Assembly (NCBI GenBank): GCA_900128585.1
Contig: LT642596.1
Span: 1-14,004 of the forward strand
Length of the DNA: 14,004 bases
DNA from: Stramenopiles sp. TOSAG23-3
Taxonomy: Eukaryota > Sar
Direction: 5' to 3'
The notes under the pieces were generated by a model that was not told where the DNA came from, searched no databases, and saw only the letters and a program-made list of their open reading frames with translations. The translations under genes were made by a program, and so were the position numbers. Of this stretch, positions 1-9,427 are shown piece after piece (the first letter of the stretch is position 1; each line of letters begins with the position of its first letter).

Positions 1-3000
1 CCAATACACAGCACCAAGGGTACCAAAATCGACATCAGTAATTTATTCCAAAAAGGGACCTATTCATCACTTGTGTTGGTTTGTAATTTACCAGAATTTT
101 CTTCAGAGTTCAAATGCAGGTCTGCCGAATCGGAATCGTACGTGCTTTTCTTGAAGCCGAAGTCAAAAGAAAAGACGGGCATTTTTTTTGCAGACATTGT
201 TGCCGTTAATGAGAGTGGAGAAACTTTGCCGTACACTTTTAGCTTCTACTCGGAGCCCGACGCCGCGAAAGTGGAGAAGTTCCATTACTGCAACGTCCCC
301 ACAATGATGGCGAAAGTTGTTTTTCCGCGTTTGAACTTTCAAATTTTTGAAGAAACCTCAAGGGATGTCATCGTTGGTATAGTATTGGGGTCGAAAGAAC
401 ACCATGCCGAAGTAGAAGTAATAGTGGACACTGATGGTGTAAGCGTAGATGCATCACTAGAGGTTCTGCAATTGTACATACCCAAATCTGAACCTCCGGC
501 AAACTGCGAGCAGCATTTTTTGGAGGTGTCTGCTACAAATGTCGATGTCAACCTCAAAGCAGGGCAACCATCCCAGCACACTCTGCACTCTAGTACACGG
601 CTTGTTTGCCTTCCAGTTGACGTGCGAGACGTCAATGGCTCTGCCGCGTGCGGTCTAAGCGTTGGAATTTTTGTACCTAGCCATCTGGGCAGCCACCTTG
701 ACCTTGTTGGAAATTTAATGTCTCCTGATACAAAGAGAGCGAAAAAGCGAAAATCGTTAATCAACGAACGCGACGCAAGCGAGGACGAGGAGGAAGGTGT
801 TGATAGAAAGGCGGAAGAACTAAAGAATGCGGAAAATGAGAAAAAACTCAATAGAGAGAAGGCGCAATCGCTGCTAGAAGGTTCTCGGGTGAAGCTGGAT
901 GCATCTGTAGAAATAAATTTTATTGCGTCGTACGACCCTACAACTCTCTCCACGAAGAACGCAGTAGATCTTCAACTTGCCGATGGATTGGCGCTTGAAT
1001 ACGAAAATATAGCCCCACCAATATTTACAATGCCGATATGCACGGTGGTGGCTGTGCAGCGCAAACGAATGCATTTTACAGAAGAAAAAAATCAAATTAA
1101 GCTCGTTGTTGCCGAGAATACCACTCAAGTAGGCGTTGCCAGTGAGAATCTAGAGCAGGACTCGTTGTCTTCGTTCCATTTGGCGCTTGGTGAAAACGAT
1201 GCTGGCGTGCTGTTAGCATTGAAAGACGAGCTTCTTCAGAAGTTAGAACCCGTCCAGTCAATTGTCGAAACACAAAAGGGCAAAGGGCACAAAGACATTA
1301 GTAACGATGCCCCAGATCCTAACTGCTCTGGTAACAATGTTAATCAGCAATGTCTTCAGTTCAGTAACGGGTTTCAGATATGCCTTAAAATGGTAAATTT
1401 GCGGTCAAAAAAAGGGGCTGGAAATGTCTCAGTAGCCCATGTCACAACCATGACAAGCATCAAATGCGACGGGCTCCGGATGTTTAGAACTGATTCAGTA
1501 AGTAACGCTCTGGAAAGGCGAAATGTAAAAATGAACAGCAAACTGGAGTTTTCAAATATAGAAATTGAAATACCTGTAAACGATGGAAATGTGTCCTTAT
1601 ATTTTGATGGCGCGGTTGATCATTTGTCCGAAACGATTTCAATTCGCTCTCAAAGTGCGCGTCAACTCACTGCCACAGACATGCTCTCGGTATCTTTGGC
1701 GTCTGCAGGAGTGCAACTGGAAGTGTTTGATAAGGACCGACAAGATATTGTTGAGAATTTCAGTGCCATGTTCGATATTGAGCGTGCAGATAGACAAAAT
1801 AGGGATGGTGACAAGTTTAGCCGCTTGTTTACGCAAGAGTTACAATTTAGCTCCGACCTCATTGCAGCGTGTATTTGCCTGGATGACATCAATGTGTACC
1901 TGGATTGTGTAAAACGAGCAACGTTGGCAATGGAGCTAATATCGAAGGCAAATGAAAACTTAAGTCAAGCTGTTGGTGAAGTCAGCGACCCCGCGGAGCC
2001 ACAATTACCAAGAGTTGAAAACGGTGCACACGGAAACAACGGCATGGAACAAAAGTCTATGTTCAAAAGCACGTACGTAAAAAAGATGCACATTCGCGGA
2101 ATGGCACTGAATGTACAGAGTTGTGCGAAAACGATTTTATCGGCACGATGCGATTCTATTTTTGGCACAGGGGATTTGTACATGAAAGGTAGACCAAAAG
2201 AAATATTTATCGATCTGCACGCGTCAGGCATACACGCAGATGTGCTTACGTCCCAAGGCAATAGAAACACGTTCTCCCCAATCATGGAAGAGTGGGCATT
2301 TTCAATATTTGTCCAAAGATTTAGAGAAGACTACATCAAAGATGGTTCCGACTATTCAAAAGGAATGCGTGTGACTATATCGAGCCCCGGGCCTATAAAT
2401 ATTAATCTGGGGCCGAGTATAGTCCGCACATTGCTCCAGGCCCGCAGTCACGTCACTAGTCTGATGGGCGAAAAAGGCGGGACGGCAAACGAAATGTTTG
2501 AAGAACAAGAAAGCGATCAGAAGATGAGTGAATCATTCTCGTTGCAGGCAAACGGTGTAGTCCGCCACTTATCCGCAAACGACCTGGCCTTGCAGTTGGC
2601 GGCTTCTGAAGATGCGTTTGTAAAAGGTTTGAAAAACATGGGCGAAACTCACAAGCCTCCAATTTACGGGGAAGAAAGCACCGGGGCGGAAGAACTGTCT
2701 CAGCGAGAAGCGGCCGTGCTGTCGCTAAAAGGGGGGACATTTGATAGAGTTGCGAACGGGCTGGGGTCAATTGTTAACGCGCTCCAAGAAGATGTTTCTA
2801 ATGTGAGTCAAGTCAGAGGTAACTTAAGAAGCTGGATGGCAGAACAGGGAGGGCGATTTTTACCCGATCTTACTGTCTCTTCGAATAATGTCGTTGTCTT
2901 TGTCCAAAATTTTTTGGATGAGTCGGTAGATATTACTGTTGATTTAATAAGTGAAGGAGGGGACAAAAGCAAGAATCAGAAATACTCGCAAGTTATTTCT

Positions 3001-6000
3001 CCCGCTGGGTTTACTCCCGGGGATGGTTCACAAAGTTCTTGCGCGGTGGAGATAGGGCGCAATAAACACACAGAAAGCGTCGTTATTGCCGCCCATGCTA
3101 AACTCCAAAAGTGGTCTGATGGCCAGCAGATAGATTTAGCAACATACGACGAAAAAATACAAGGTGCTGATCAGAAGGGGGCATTTCGTGCAACCGTAGA
3201 ACGTCTGAATGTCGACGAAAACCATGTTGAAGTGGAACATATCATAATTACTCTCTACAGTGTGTGCTGGATTGTTAACAACACCCCCGCTACAATACAG
3301 ATAAGAGAAGCTGACGAATCAGAATCGTCTGCTCTTTTGGAAATCCAGCCTTATTTGCCTGAAGACATGCTGCCAGACGAAGATGTACCTCAGTACATTA
3401 AGAGGATGGACCACTCTGCATTCACGCCGCTTACGAAACAGAAAAAGACACCAGAAACGGATAGTGGAACATCAGTGGAAAATAATTCAGGGGCGCCGGT
3501 CAAAAACAAAAGAGCAATGAAAGTGCAGATTCGAACGAAGCTGTCGAAGTCATATACTTGGTCAATGTGGTCTGAGCCCTTCTCTATCGAAACAGTTGGA
3601 ACGGACGGTCAAATTGAGTTAAAAACAAATGATGATGCAAAGGACATGAAGGAACAATGGGGAATTTCTGTGAGTGCCACAAATCGTTCCAAACTAGTGT
3701 CGATAGCGCCACGATATGTGCTTATCAATAATTCTACCCACGCATTCATGATAAGGCAGACGCGATGCAGTCAAACCGGAGAGTCTGAGATTTTTGATTG
3801 GGAAAAAAACGCATTTGAACCCAAAGGCGAGGCTCGCAGTATGCATTTTGTAAAATGGACAGGGCATTTACAGAAATCATTGCAAGTGTGTGTTGCTAAG
3901 AAGACTTATTGGAGCGACGACCTTCACGTCGACGCGGTCAGACCCCTGGGTGCCCAGTACCGTTTATTGCCACTACCCGGTGTTGGAGACAGCCTGTGCA
4001 CGTTTGGCATGCAAGTGAAACACGTAGGTTCGACTACAATCATCGTTTTTGTAGATGCGCCTGGCTCGTTTTTGTGTGTTGACCAAAATGTTGAGGGACT
4101 TACTTTAAAAATGAGACAGAAAAATATTGTTGTGGACATACTTAGCACGAAGGATCCAAATGCAGCTGCCCCGAAACCCTCGCGTTCGTACTGTGGGTGG
4201 GGAAATGCCCCACAACAAGAAGAAGAAAAGCCAAAATTGCAGGATAAAGATGAATCGAAAGATACACAGCTGCCTGTCGGGTTGTGCCCAGACGACCAAA
4301 GAGGGTGGATTATAATGCATTTTGATTACGAAGGAAAGCGTCCTCTTTACCTCGATTATGACAATGGAAGCAACAACCACTTTGATATTGCAGATGAGAA
4401 TGGAAATTTGCTCGGGACTATCAATGTTGTGAAGACCGGTATGTTTAGCATAAACGATTCATTAAATGTCCGCCTTAGCGCGGAGGGTGCGTATCGTGTC
4501 TTAGAATTCGTGAAACCCGACGATGATTCTGCGGCTGCAGCTAAATTTGGGCAAAGCGCTCAGTTATTTGGTATCAATGTAGACTTGTCCAGTGTCGGTA
4601 TATCCATTCTGGAAACGTCACAAGAAAACGACATTGAAGAAATCTTGTACGTCAGTTTTTTTGGTGTTGGCTTAAAATACGCAAAGTCTGTCTCTGGCAC
4701 TGTGACTACTGTGCTGTCGTGTACGTCGGTACAAATTGACAATCAGACCCCAGGGGGAAACCGTGTAGTCTTGGCCCCTGCAATGCAGCAAGAACCGGAC
4801 ACAATTTGGGAGCTCGATATGGTGGGCGGCTATGCCCCGTTTTTGAAAGTAGCGTTGCACCATTTCTTGGTCCATGTTGACATCTGGAAATATAGGAGAG
4901 CAGCGAACGATATTTTTGCTGCCCAGAATGCAATTGCTAAGCATGAAAGTAAGTCGGAAACAGAAGAAAAGGTAAATGAAATTTTCTTTGCGCGATTGCT
5001 ACACGATTTCTCCCTTTTTATCATATACGAAGATCCATATGCGTCATTAAGTGTTGCAATGAAGAAACAGTGGTTGGAATTTCGAGAAAATGTTTTGAAG
5101 CTCCCATTGGCAACGGAGAAACAAGAGTATGACGTGAGCATGAGGCCATACTTGTCTTTCCTGACGCGAGAGATTAACATGTACAACCAGACCAAGCAGA
5201 ACTTTTTCTTGGCAGTCGAGAGAAATACTGATTCATACTCTTTCAACCATTTAGAGCTTGACTTGCCCCTCTTGGACATTGAAATCCACGAAGAGTTTAT
5301 TTTTTCGCTGGCTGTGCTACTTCAAGGCATTGCCGAAGATATTAAACAATTCGGGATATCAGATGACAAGTTGGAAATGGGAATGGTAGAAAACGGTTTT
5401 GATTCCCCACCTATCGTAAAGTTTGACGACCAGTTGCTTACCTTGCATTCATGTATTGCGAAGGCTACAGACGAGAACAAGCGCATTGTGTATTTCTTTG
5501 GAAATATAGATTTCCACAAAGTGGAGACTCGATTGACGTATATTGGCGCTGTTCCAGGATCCAAGAAACGATTGTCGAATCTTTCATCGGCGACAAGTTT
5601 TCGGGTATTCAGCTCTATGATGTCGATTGAGGATTTGATTTTAATCTTTGCGTCGCTTTCGCAAAAAGATGCATCTTATACAAATGAGGACTTCCAAAAC
5701 ACTGTGGGGAAATTTTATAAGGACCAGGCATTGCGAAGGCTGTACAAAGTCGTGTTGAATATTTCGGTGTTGGATACGCCCGTTCGAGCCGTTGCAGGTA
5801 TTGGTAGTGGTGTATCCCAACTGTTAAATACCCCTGGGCGCGCCCTGGGGGCATTAAAAAGGGGGGAATTTATAGCTGCTGGCAAAGCCATCTGCTTTGG
5901 TGTAGGTGGGGTGGGCCGCTCAGTTGCGGGGGGCGCTGCAAAAATGGGAAGTGGCCTCATCGGTGGGTTTGGTTTTGTTTTAAAAAAGATTACTGGGGTG

Positions 6001-6699
6001 ACCGCAGTGACCCGAACGTTGTTTTCTCCTGCGACGCAGTTACTGGATTTCTCAAGTCGTAAGTTGGGCACGGCGTACGATACTCTAGTTGAGAATGCAA
6101 GCAAGCATAAGCGAAAAAATACCCGAGCACGCCTTCCTCGCTATGGAGGGTACGGATTTGTGAAGTACTGTTATCTTGACGCATGCGCAAACAGCATGTT
6201 GCAAGCGGCAAAATATGCCAAGGCAAAAAATAATATAAAAAAAGGAAGCACAGTGCCAGCACTGGGCATTGTTCAGGATGCTCCTTATTACATTTGCGGG
6301 GCGTTCTTGCTTGAGCAGCGGCTGCTGAAGCAGATACAAGGAGGAGACTTTGTCACCATGGAACCAATGGTAGAAACGAATGCGCAGTCGATACTCGTAC
6401 TGACATGTTGGCATATATCATGCATTGCATTTGTTCACGACCAGGCCAACAGTTCTGATTTGATGTGGGCTATACCGTTACGCCGAATCATAGATGTGTC
6501 TTTGTCACCGATATGCGGGCCGCGTACAAATGCCAGCGACTCGATGGAGCTTGCCGTAGTGTACATGACCAACGATGGTGACCTTGGTGAGACTCGGCAG
6601 CGACGTTTTGTGGGGCTCAATCGGAGAGGTCTGGTGTACATGCATGCACACCTAAAGAAATTTTCAAATGCGTATAGTAGACGACTAAATGAATATTAG
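1..6699 (+). CDS. VPS13: VPS13-family bridge-like lipid transfer protein, C-terminal part (5' partial)
   Basis: The frame is open from base 1 to a TAG stop at 6697-6699 (2,232 codons, no intron needed), so the start and the N-terminal chorein end lie upstream; the GTG at 73 is not a real start. VPS13 proteins form a long hydrophobic groove that moves phospholipids between organelles at membrane contact sites. Residues are counted from base 1. A charged, probably disordered insert lies at about 243-290. A VPS13 adaptor-binding (SHR-BD) region spans about 1080-1500, with repeat units such as 'YSVCWIVNNT' (Asn 1093-1094) and 'PRYVLINNSTHAF' (Asn 1243-1244), which carry the conserved Asn of that fold. 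About 1533-1592 ('GISILET...ILYVSFFGVGLKY...VQIDNQTPGG') matches the conserved block following it. A glycine-rich segment at 1925-2005 fits the ATG2-C/DH-like region, and 2046-2232 fits the C-terminal PH-like domain. Family assignment is firm; which VPS13 paralogue (A-D type) cannot be told without the N-terminus. Confidence 0.93.
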   Translation, partial: PIHSTKGTKIDISNLFQKGTYSSLVLVCNLPEFSSEFKCRSAESESYVLFLKPKSKEKTGIFFADIVAVNESGETLPYTFSFYSEPDAAKVEKFHYCNVPTMMAKVVFPRLNFQIFEETSRDVIVGIVLGSKEHHAEVEVIVDTDGVSVDASLEVLQLYIPKSEPPANCEQHFLEVSATNVDVNLKAGQPSQHTLHSSTRLVCLPVDVRDVNGSAACGLSVGIFVPSHLGSHLDLVGNLMSPDTKRAKKRKSLINERDASEDEEEGVDRKAEELKNAENEKKLNREKAQSLLEGSRVKLDASVEINFIASYDPTTLSTKNAVDLQLADGLALEYENIAPPIFTMPICTVVAVQRKRMHFTEEKNQIKLVVAENTTQVGVASENLEQDSLSSFHLALGENDAGVLLALKDELLQKLEPVQSIVETQKGKGHKDISNDAPDPNCSGNNVNQQCLQFSNGFQICLKMVNLRSKKGAGNVSVAHVTTMTSIKCDGLRMFRTDSVSNALERRNVKMNSKLEFSNIEIEIPVNDGNVSLYFDGAVDHLSETISIRSQSARQLTATDMLSVSLASAGVQLEVFDKDRQDIVENFSAMFDIERADRQNRDGDKFSRLFTQELQFSSDLIAACICLDDINVYLDCVKRATLAMELISKANENLSQAVGEVSDPAEPQLPRVENGAHGNNGMEQKSMFKSTYVKKMHIRGMALNVQSCAKTILSARCDSIFGTGDLYMKGRPKEIFIDLHASGIHADVLTSQGNRNTFSPIMEEWAFSIFVQRFREDYIKDGSDYSKGMRVTISSPGPININLGPSIVRTLLQARSHVTSLMGEKGGTANEMFEEQESDQKMSESFSLQANGVVRHLSANDLALQLAASEDAFVKGLKNMGETHKPPIYGEESTGAEELSQREAAVLSLKGGTFDRVANGLGSIVNALQEDVSNVSQVRGNLRSWMAEQGGRFLPDLTVSSNNVVVFVQNFLDESVDITVDLISEGGDKSKNQKYSQVISPAGFTPGDGSQSSCAVEIGRNKHTESVVIAAHAKLQKWSDGQQIDLATYDEKIQGADQKGAFRATVERLNVDENHVEVEHIIITLYSVCWIVNNTPATIQIREADESESSALLEIQPYLPEDMLPDEDVPQYIKRMDHSAFTPLTKQKKTPETDSGTSVENNSGAPVKNKRAMKVQIRTKLSKSYTWSMWSEPFSIETVGTDGQIELKTNDDAKDMKEQWGISVSATNRSKLVSIAPRYVLINNSTHAFMIRQTRCSQTGESEIFDWEKNAFEPKGEARSMHFVKWTGHLQKSLQVCVAKKTYWSDDLHVDAVRPLGAQYRLLPLPGVGDSLCTFGMQVKHVGSTTIIVFVDAPGSFLCVDQNVEGLTLKMRQKNIVVDILSTKDPNAAAPKPSRSYCGWGNAPQQEEEKPKLQDKDESKDTQLPVGLCPDDQRGWIIMHFDYEGKRPLYLDYDNGSNNHFDIADENGNLLGTINVVKTGMFSINDSLNVRLSAEGAYRVLEFVKPDDDSAAAAKFGQSAQLFGINVDLSSVGISILETSQENDIEEILYVSFFGVGLKYAKSVSGTVTTVLSCTSVQIDNQTPGGNRVVLAPAMQQEPDTIWELDMVGGYAPFLKVALHHFLVHVDIWKYRRAANDIFAAQNAIAKHESKSETEEKVNEIFFARLLHDFSLFIIYEDPYASLSVAMKKQWLEFRENVLKLPLATEKQEYDVSMRPYLSFLTREINMYNQTKQNFFLAVERNTDSYSFNHLELDLPLLDIEIHEEFIFSLAVLLQGIAEDIKQFGISDDKLEMGMVENGFDSPPIVKFDDQLLTLHSCIAKATDENKRIVYFFGNIDFHKVETRLTYIGAVPGSKKRLSNLSSATSFRVFSSMMSIEDLILIFASLSQKDASYTNEDFQNTVGKFYKDQALRRLYKVVLNISVLDTPVRAVAGIGSGVSQLLNTPGRALGALKRGEFIAAGKAICFGVGGVGRSVAGGAAKMGSGLIGGFGFVLKKITGVTAVTRTLFSPATQLLDFSSRKLGTAYDTLVENASKHKRKNTRARLPRYGGYGFVKYCYLDACANSMLQAAKYAKAKNNIKKGSTVPALGIVQDAPYYICGAFLLEQRLLKQIQGGDFVTMEPMVETNAQSILVLTCWHISCIAFVHDQANSSDLMWAIPLRRIIDVSLSPICGPRTNASDSMELAVVYMTNDGDLGETRQRRFVGLNRRGLVYMHAHLKKFSNAYSRRLNEY

Positions 6700-6828
6700 A
6701 GAGAGAATTAAATGTTTAACGCAATATTAAGAACTATCATTTTCATATGTACTCCATGCATGATCCGAATCGGTGAGTGAAAACGCGTCAACACATTTAC
6801 ATAACAGCGCCAAATTTTTGTTTTTAAT

Positions 6829-6834
6829 TTTATT
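6829..6834 (-). terminator. Candidate poly(A) signal for the membrane-protein gene
   Basis: TTTATT on the plus strand reads AATAAA on the minus strand, about 207 bases past the TGA stop at 7041-7043. The hexamer is exact, but its use is inferred and AT-rich context makes chance occurrence likely. Confidence 0.35.
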
Positions 6835-6908
6835 GGACTTAAAAATAACAGCCAATTTTCTTGTTTTTACTTAGTATCTCATACACACAACAAAAACAAA
6901 ATAATGAC

Positions 6909-6948
6909 ACAGCATTTAAAAAAAAAAAAAATTACAGCATTTTAAAAA
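6909..6948. repeat. Short direct repeat flanking an A tract
   Basis: The word 'acagcattt' followed by A-rich sequence occurs twice, beginning at 6909 and 6934, with an uninterrupted run of about 15 A between the copies. It may be a local duplication by slippage, or the trace of a tiny poly(A)-tailed insertion. No body of a retroelement is present. Confidence 0.5.
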
Positions 6949-7040
6949 TATTATGAGACTATATAATTTGGTTTTTATGGATACACACAACTTTTTTTAA
7001 ATAAAAAATACAAAAGTAATTTTGGTTTTTAAAATTTCCT

Positions 7041-9272
7041 TCAGCATTGGACTTGAAACTGTTGACCAGGGCTCATTCCTTGTGGCACTGTAATTAGAGC
7101 CAGACCCCTTCCTGGGATGTTCAATTGGATCTGTTGCCCCCCGACGACCCCGTGCGGAATGGTCACCATAAATTGCGTGAACTGAGGCGTAATCTCATTT
7201 GCCTGCTCTTTCGGCACAACCTTTGCACTGCTGGTTGTTTTCTCTTTCACCATTTCTATCGCCTTTTCTTGTACCTGATCTACTATTTTGTCTTTCGCCA
7301 TCCCCACGAGCACTTCTTGTGCCGCCTGTTCTCCTTTATGTTCCATGTTTATCACCTTGGCTGACTTCCCATATCTTCCTAATGCATTGCACGATTTTGA
7401 ACATTTTGCAATTGTTTTCAACGTTCGGAAGAGGCCCATTAGATATGCACACATGGCAGGGAACCCCACTGTGGCAGGAACATTAATGCGAAATTTAGAC
7501 CAATCGAAGTCCACAGCAAAGATGACCATGGAGAAGTCAAAATTGTAGCTCATGGCACTAAACGAGGCCATCACAGATACGACAAACAAAATCGATATGA
7601 AGACTATGTAACCAGCCACGAACAGCCAACCAAATTTGTTCATCTTTCCCCACGATTTTTTAGAATTTGCGTGTCTTATTACAACAAAAAATGACGGCAT
7701 CCAAACAATCCAGGCACAGCCAATTCCAAATATAACGTCAAGCACAAACGAAAAGTTTGTCATCGAAGGGTACCACATGCCAGCGCCTTGGTAGTCGAAG
7801 TTTACGAACGCCTCTTTGTCGCCTTCAACGCCCTTTCCCGTGAACGTTCCAAGAGGGGCACCGGGTTGGATCATACTCGTTACAGCCGAGTTAAATACCA
7901 GCGATACGGTTGCATAATAGGCAAACTCTGCGCCTAACTCAGACACGTGCGTGTTGTTTTTCAAGAGTCGATGAAGCTTATCGTTTTTTAGGAGTTGCGC
8001 ACAGCAAGGCATGCACATTAGTTCCTTCAGATCCCAGTATTTCATATTATGGCCCTTCGGAATAAAATTCGCGATAAAATCCTGTAATGTAACAATCGTA
8101 GAAATTATCACCACGAACACAAGAAATCCTACAATGGTTATATCAGCTAGCACGGTAGTATTGCTCCCAAACCCATTAAGTTCTTCACAAGTACTAGTGG
8201 CATTTTGCTTAATATCATCTGGGCAAACAATTTGCTTCCTAAAACACCCATCGTCGGACAATGATTTTCGAGCCCCTTCTCCAGTTTCTTTTTCTGCTGG
8301 CCACATCAGAAGTCGATACTTATCAAGGGTTGCCGTTCCACCACAGCGCACTCTACCATGCGGAACGGTGGGGATTCCATCCTGCTCCAGGAGATCATTG
8401 GCAAGTTGCCTATCATCTGGCATCACCTCCGCGTTATCATTTGTTATCGTGTTGCCATGTTTTTGTTCAGCCTTACACCTTACGCCGCCAGTGCCAAAAA
8501 ACCTTGGTATGCGTTTGTAGGTCGAGTTGTAAAACACCGTCCTGTTGTTATTGGTCACAATGCTCGAATCCTTGTTCGAGTCCGACGAAGTGATATTTCG
8601 TTTGCAGCAAGTCGTTACAGCCGACTTCAAGTCACAACGATCGTTTCGAAACGTCGCGACCATCTCGCTACCGCTGCAGCCGCCTTCCCCCGGACGTGCA
8701 CAGCAGTCCCTGGAGTCTGCCTGCCCCCCCTCAGTGCAGATCTGATAATTGCAGTCTTCATACAAATTCTTTTGGTCGCTTTTCCCTGTAATTCGCTTGC
8801 GCTTCAGTTCCGAGTTTGTAATTTTCCAACTATGATAGAACGTGAAACAGTTTTCGCCATCGTATGAGCAGTCAGGTTCAAACACCAGTTCTGGGTACAT
8901 TTTCGCATCTTCTCTTTGTTCTTGTGATTCTCCCAACAATCCTTTGCACAGACCGGCACCCGAGCCTTCACAAAACTGAGGCGTGGTAAAATTCATGGTA
9001 AACACCACGCCGGGGCACAACGTGCCATTGCACGTGCAAGTTCCCTCCAGCCACATGGGATATGGATTTGCGTCGGTCAAAGTCATTCTTTGGATGACAA
9101 TGTACTGGTATAAAATTGCCAGAGTTGTAACCACGGCGGAAAGAAAAGCAAAAGACCCACTGAAGTATTCAAATCGAAAGCACATTCGACCAAACCAACT
9201 GTTCCCTTCTTCGGCCATTTTTTCATTGTAATGTTGTTTTAGGTCTTTCAACTTGCAGCACTTTTTACACAT
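7041..9272 (-). CDS. Multi-pass membrane protein with cysteine-rich loop and doubled PGQ-type C-terminal motif, unknown family
   Basis: This is an intact 743-residue frame ending in TGA. The ATG at 9270-9272 has A at -3 and is the first in-frame Met after a stop at 9363-9365. I do not recognise the family. Hydrophobic segments lie near 37-60, 374-396, 447-467 (weaker), 508-533, 549-574 and 595-618, so five or six membrane spans are likely. The loop 61-373 holds about 20 cysteines, including CC pairs at 190-191 and 222-223, and NxS/T sites at Asn 82, 94, 226, 243, 249, 357 and 371. This fits a disulfide-bonded, glycosylated extracellular or luminal domain. The N-terminus is basic and Cys-rich (CKKCCK). 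After the last span comes a helical charged stretch (about 645-680), then a tail with two related half-repeats, 'IPHGVVGGQQIQL' (705-717) and 'VPQGMSPGQQFQV' (729-741). A receptor, channel or surface-protein role is possible but unproven. It shares the upstream spacer divergently with the JmjC gene. Confidence 0.85.
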   Translation of the reverse strand: MCKKCCKLKDLKQHYNEKMAEEGNSWFGRMCFRFEYFSGSFAFLSAVVTTLAILYQYIVIQRMTLTDANPYPMWLEGTCTCNGTLCPGVVFTMNFTTPQFCEGSGAGLCKGLLGESQEQREDAKMYPELVFEPDCSYDGENCFTFYHSWKITNSELKRKRITGKSDQKNLYEDCNYQICTEGGQADSRDCCARPGEGGCSGSEMVATFRNDRCDLKSAVTTCCKRNITSSDSNKDSSIVTNNNRTVFYNSTYKRIPRFFGTGGVRCKAEQKHGNTITNDNAEVMPDDRQLANDLLEQDGIPTVPHGRVRCGGTATLDKYRLLMWPAEKETGEGARKSLSDDGCFRKQIVCPDDIKQNATSTCEELNGFGSNTTVLADITIVGFLVFVVIISTIVTLQDFIANFIPKGHNMKYWDLKELMCMPCCAQLLKNDKLHRLLKNNTHVSELGAEFAYYATVSLVFNSAVTSMIQPGAPLGTFTGKGVEGDKEAFVNFDYQGAGMWYPSMTNFSFVLDVIFGIGCAWIVWMPSFFVVIRHANSKKSWGKMNKFGWLFVAGYIVFISILFVVSVMASFSAMSYNFDFSMVIFAVDFDWSKFRINVPATVGFPAMCAYLMGLFRTLKTIAKCSKSCNALGRYGKSAKVINMEHKGEQAAQEVLVGMAKDKIVDQVQEKAIEMVKEKTTSSAKVVPKEQANEITPQFTQFMVTIPHGVVGGQQIQLNIPGRGLALITVPQGMSPGQQFQVQC
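7047..7172 (-). other. Tandem 'vPxGxxxGQxxqv' half-repeats at the membrane protein C-terminus
   Basis: The last ~43 residues of the membrane protein contain two copies of one pattern, Pro-x-Gly-(3 residues)-Gly-Gln-Gln-x-Gln, at residues 705-717 and 729-741, separated by 'NIPGRGLALIT'. Alternating hydrophobic residues suggest two short beta-hairpins. I recall similar doubled tails in many otherwise unrelated stramenopile and haptophyte proteins. Their function is not known to me. Confidence 0.65.
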
Positions 9273-9427
9273 CTTGTCTGCAAAGAAAGGAACGTTTAAT
9301 GGTAGTAGGACGGAAAGGGGAGAAACTAAATGTCCCGAATGAACCGGGTAATTTCTTGATTCTCAAACAATGTACGAAAGAAATAACGAACGATTTTAAC
9401 ATCCGCCAAATATCACTTTTAATAAGT

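Larger units (their letters stand above)
6700..7040. other. AT-rich spacer between convergent genes (3' UTRs)
   Basis: This 341-bp stretch separates the stops of the VPS13 gene (plus) and the membrane-protein gene (minus). It is strongly AT-rich with A and T homopolymers and has no supported ORF. An AATAAA at 7000-7005 on the plus strand could serve VPS13. A TTTATT at 6829-6834 reads AATAAA on the minus strand and could serve the opposite gene. If both are used, the two 3' UTRs overlap by roughly 170 bases. In such AT-rich DNA either hexamer may be chance. Confidence 0.5.

Noticed and set aside
339-953. 204-residue open frame on the minus strand inside VPS13
   Set aside because: It lies fully antisense to a conserved coding region, is rich in Ser/Phe low-complexity runs mirroring acidic and lysine codons, and shows no domain.
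5831-5850. GC-rich palindromic stretch around GGGCGCGCCC
   Set aside because: It lies within conserved VPS13 coding sequence and is explained by Pro/Gly/Arg/Ala codons; no separate function is supported.
6909-6948. Target-site duplication of a poly(A) retroelement
   Set aside because: Only the A tract lies between the repeat copies, there is no element body, and slippage explains it more simply.
8011-8867. Two 169-residue plus-strand frames opposite the membrane-protein gene
   Set aside because: They are antisense shadows of a longer frame with clear membrane segments and cysteine pattern, and show no recognisable motif.
7041-9272. P2X-type ligand-gated channel
   Set aside because: The large cysteine-rich loop between spans recalled P2X, but there are five or six spans instead of two, and the P2X lysine and cysteine signature motifs are not seen.
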